DNA of 64,000 nt from Chloroflexus sp. MS-G (GTDB lineage Bacteria; Chloroflexota; Chloroflexia; Chloroflexales; Chloroflexaceae): the NCBI RefSeq assembly GCF_000735195.1, contig NZ_JPIM01000001.1, forward strand, positions 37,092 through 101,091. The letters run 5' to 3'. A program made the translations under genes and the position numbers. The notes under the pieces are model-generated. The model was given only the letters and a program-made list of their open reading frames with translations. It had not been told where the DNA came from and searched no databases. Positions 62,629 through 64,000 of this stretch are shown here, piece by piece; the stretch's first letter is position 1, and every line of letters starts with the position of its first letter.

Positions 62629-64000
62629 CGGTCTTTACCTCTTACCAGATGGAACAAACGACCAATCCCAACGATCAGCATTCCCAGCACCAGCACACCA
62701 ATAAACACCAGTGTTGCCCATGTCTGATAGGAATAGGCATACGTTGCTTTTTCGTCAGCATTTCCTGCGGCCAGTAAATCGATAGCACCGCGCTGACCGG
62801 CTACCGCGTAGACATAAGGTAAACGCAGGTACGGTAGGACCTGTGGATAGACCTCTTGAGGGAGCAAGAATGCAATCGGCACGGTTGGGGCTGCACTGTG
62901 AATTTGTTCCATCCAGGCCTGTACATCCTGTACCTGATCGGCGAGAACCACGATCATTGCCAGATCGTTTAACGTCTCAATTCGAGGTGTGCCATCAGGT
63001 CGGGTCGCCAGTAAGCCTGCGGTTGCATCCTGACCAGTGTAATCACGGCGCAATTCAGCGCGTAGATCGAGGGCCAGGCTGCGCAAAGCCAGTTCACCAC
63101 CTGGCCGATAACCGAGCAGCACATAATCACGTCCGCCGAAAGTCACACCGTTCTCGTTGTTGTAACCGGCGGCCCGCAATGGCCCAATCAGATCAAACGA
63201 GAGCAGAGTTCCTTGCAGGTCGGTACTAACGATAATGAGCTTCGTTCGCTCGTCAGTCAATTCGGCAAGCAATGCGGATTCGAGTGGTCGCAATTCGGCA
63301 ACACGTTGTGCACTCCACTCGTATGCGATCAAGACCACATCTTCGCTCCCCAGGCTGGCGAGCTGATCATGGAGCGCAACTGCTGCTGGAGATGGTTGCA
63401 CCTGATTCGTCAGTGTTCCGGTCAGACCTGGCAACAACAGACCAATGAGGATGGCAAGCAATAAAACTAGGGCAAGCCATTGTTCAAGAACCGGTAAACG
63501 ACGACGGGCGACAGCCGGTTGCTCGGTGGGCATCGTTACCGGTAATGGTGATTGAAGCAGGTGTTCGAGTAATGTAACTGCCGCTATCTGATCAGAAGTA
63601 CGCCGAGCAGGGGCTGGCAATGGCGGTTTCACAACAGTCACTTCAGCCCCGGCCAAAACCGCTTCACCCTCATCGGCCTCACGACTTCCTAAACGTTGTA
63701 ACCAGCTTAATGAAGGTGTAACTGCCGGCTCAGCCACTCGTTCAGATGAAGCTCGCAACCAGGGTGGTAAGTCAGCTCCACTCAAGAATTCATCACTGGT
63801 TGAGCTTGTCGTTGGTGGTGGCTCGGTAACGGAACCAGACTGAGCTGACGCTGCTTCCAACCACGGTACCGCTTCTGTCGCTGCATCGGTTACTAACCAG
63901 TCAGGTGTATCAACCGTACTTGATGACGGTTCCTGCAACCAGGCAGGCACATCACTGGTTTGCGGTTCAGCCGCTCGCAACCAAGCAGGCACGTCAGTGA
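62613..64000 (-). CDS. Membrane-anchored protein with 14-residue PxWL repeats (5' truncated by window end)
   Basis: The frame stays open to the last base, so the true start lies outside. The visible N-terminal part has 14-residue repeats DVPAWLRAAEPQTS, DVPAWLQEPSSSTV and DTPDWLVTDAATEA, then looser PWLEAAS and DLPPWLRASS units. A span (WLALVLLLAILIGLLLPGL) leads to an about 200-residue exterior domain (EDVVLIAYEWSAQRVAELRPLESALLAEL...). A last span is followed by LFHLVRGKDRW. The function is unknown; the repeats look like a short peptide-ligand array. Confidence 0.75.
   Translation of the reverse strand, partial: TDVPAWLRAAEPQTSDVPAWLQEPSSSTVDTPDWLVTDAATEAVPWLEAASAQSGSVTEPPPTTSSTSDEFLSGADLPPWLRASSERVAEPAVTPSLSWLQRLGSREADEGEAVLAGAEVTVVKPPLPAPARRTSDQIAAVTLLEHLLQSPLPVTMPTEQPAVARRRLPVLEQWLALVLLLAILIGLLLPGLTGTLTNQVQPSPAAVALHDQLASLGSEDVVLIAYEWSAQRVAELRPLESALLAELTDERTKLIIVSTDLQGTLLSFDLIGPLRAAGYNNENGVTFGGRDYVLLGYRPGGELALRSLALDLRAELRRDYTGQDATAGLLATRPDGTPRIETLNDLAMIVVLADQVQDVQAWMEQIHSAAPTVPIAFLLPQEVYPQVLPYLRLPYVYAVAGQRGAIDLLAAGNADEKATYAYSYQTWATLVFIGVLVLGMLIVGIGRLFHLVRGKDRWILQ

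Overview
The window is about 64 kb of bacterial chromosome with moderate-to-high GC, tightly packed on both strands. It looks like a filamentous anoxygenic phototroph of the Chloroflexi, most likely Chloroflexus. The grounds are the mix of carotenoid, Glu-mutase-L-like and RNase Y/SpoVS genes, several secreted or lipoprotein hypotheticals, and a protease ending in a YLPII-type C-terminus. That assignment is inference from gene content; no rRNA or tRNA gene is visible to anchor it. No phage, plasmid, CRISPR array or transposase gene was recognised. Many putative promoters share an extended -10 of the form TGG-TACAAT or TGG-TATAAT.

Layout. 1-5.97 kb: the end of a CarH/LitR-type B12-dependent MerR photoreceptor, then crtB behind a promoter holding a 14-bp palindrome, a DUF2085 membrane protein, a lipoprotein HtrA-like protease, hisD and yggT. 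6.1-9.0 kb: a membrane-fused spermidine-synthase-like protein, an HNH endonuclease and yraN. 9.1-14.5 kb (minus strand): trpF, a NYN/OST-HTH RNase-like protein, a family 2 glycosyltransferase and a membrane STAS protein. 15-20.5 kb: suhB, an SPL-like radical SAM protein, rimI, a two-repeat envelope protein and a recent tandem duplication of a DUF4058 gene. 20.8-27.8 kb (plus): rny, spoVS, a cNMP/CBS/DUF294 nucleotidyltransferase with a paired DEDDh exonuclease, and an SLC13-type transporter with TrkA-C domains. 27.9-35.3 kb (minus): a Uma2 nuclease gene with two compensating frameshifts, then a sucrose/fructan operon (LacI regulator, binding protein, two permeases, GH32). 35.9-46.4 kb: an orphan ParB-like protein, an SDR, a second STAS paralogue, lipoproteins, a TPM-domain coiled-coil protein, a small zinc ribbon, a TerB-like protein, pyrC and a conserved hypothetical. 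47-53.7 kb: an AttH/CrtC-like lipocalin lipoprotein, a COG0523 GTPase, an isoprenoid-synthase-like protein, an RsbU/SpoIIE-type phosphatase, an NHLP-leader-like small protein and a secreted trypsin-like protease.

54.3-59.2 kb (minus) is an arginine biosynthesis operon: histidine phosphatase, argJ, a nucleotidyltransferase-like gene, argH and an ArgA-type N-acetyltransferase. It starts with the most striking feature of the window, a promoter followed by a 33-codon ORF containing five consecutive Arg codons. After that come mutually exclusive stem-loops ending in an intrinsic terminator 30 nt before the first structural gene. This has the layout of a ribosome-mediated arginine attenuator. 59.8-64 kb (minus) holds a GlmL/MutL-family ATPase-fold protein with two membrane proteins, one carrying 14-residue PxWL repeats and running off the window.

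Intergenic regions contain several repeat families: an 11-bp inverted-repeat element (two copies), a roughly 240-320 bp element bounded by direct repeats (two copies), a GC-rich REP-like hairpin (three copies) and a 184-bp MITE-like element with long terminal inverted repeats.
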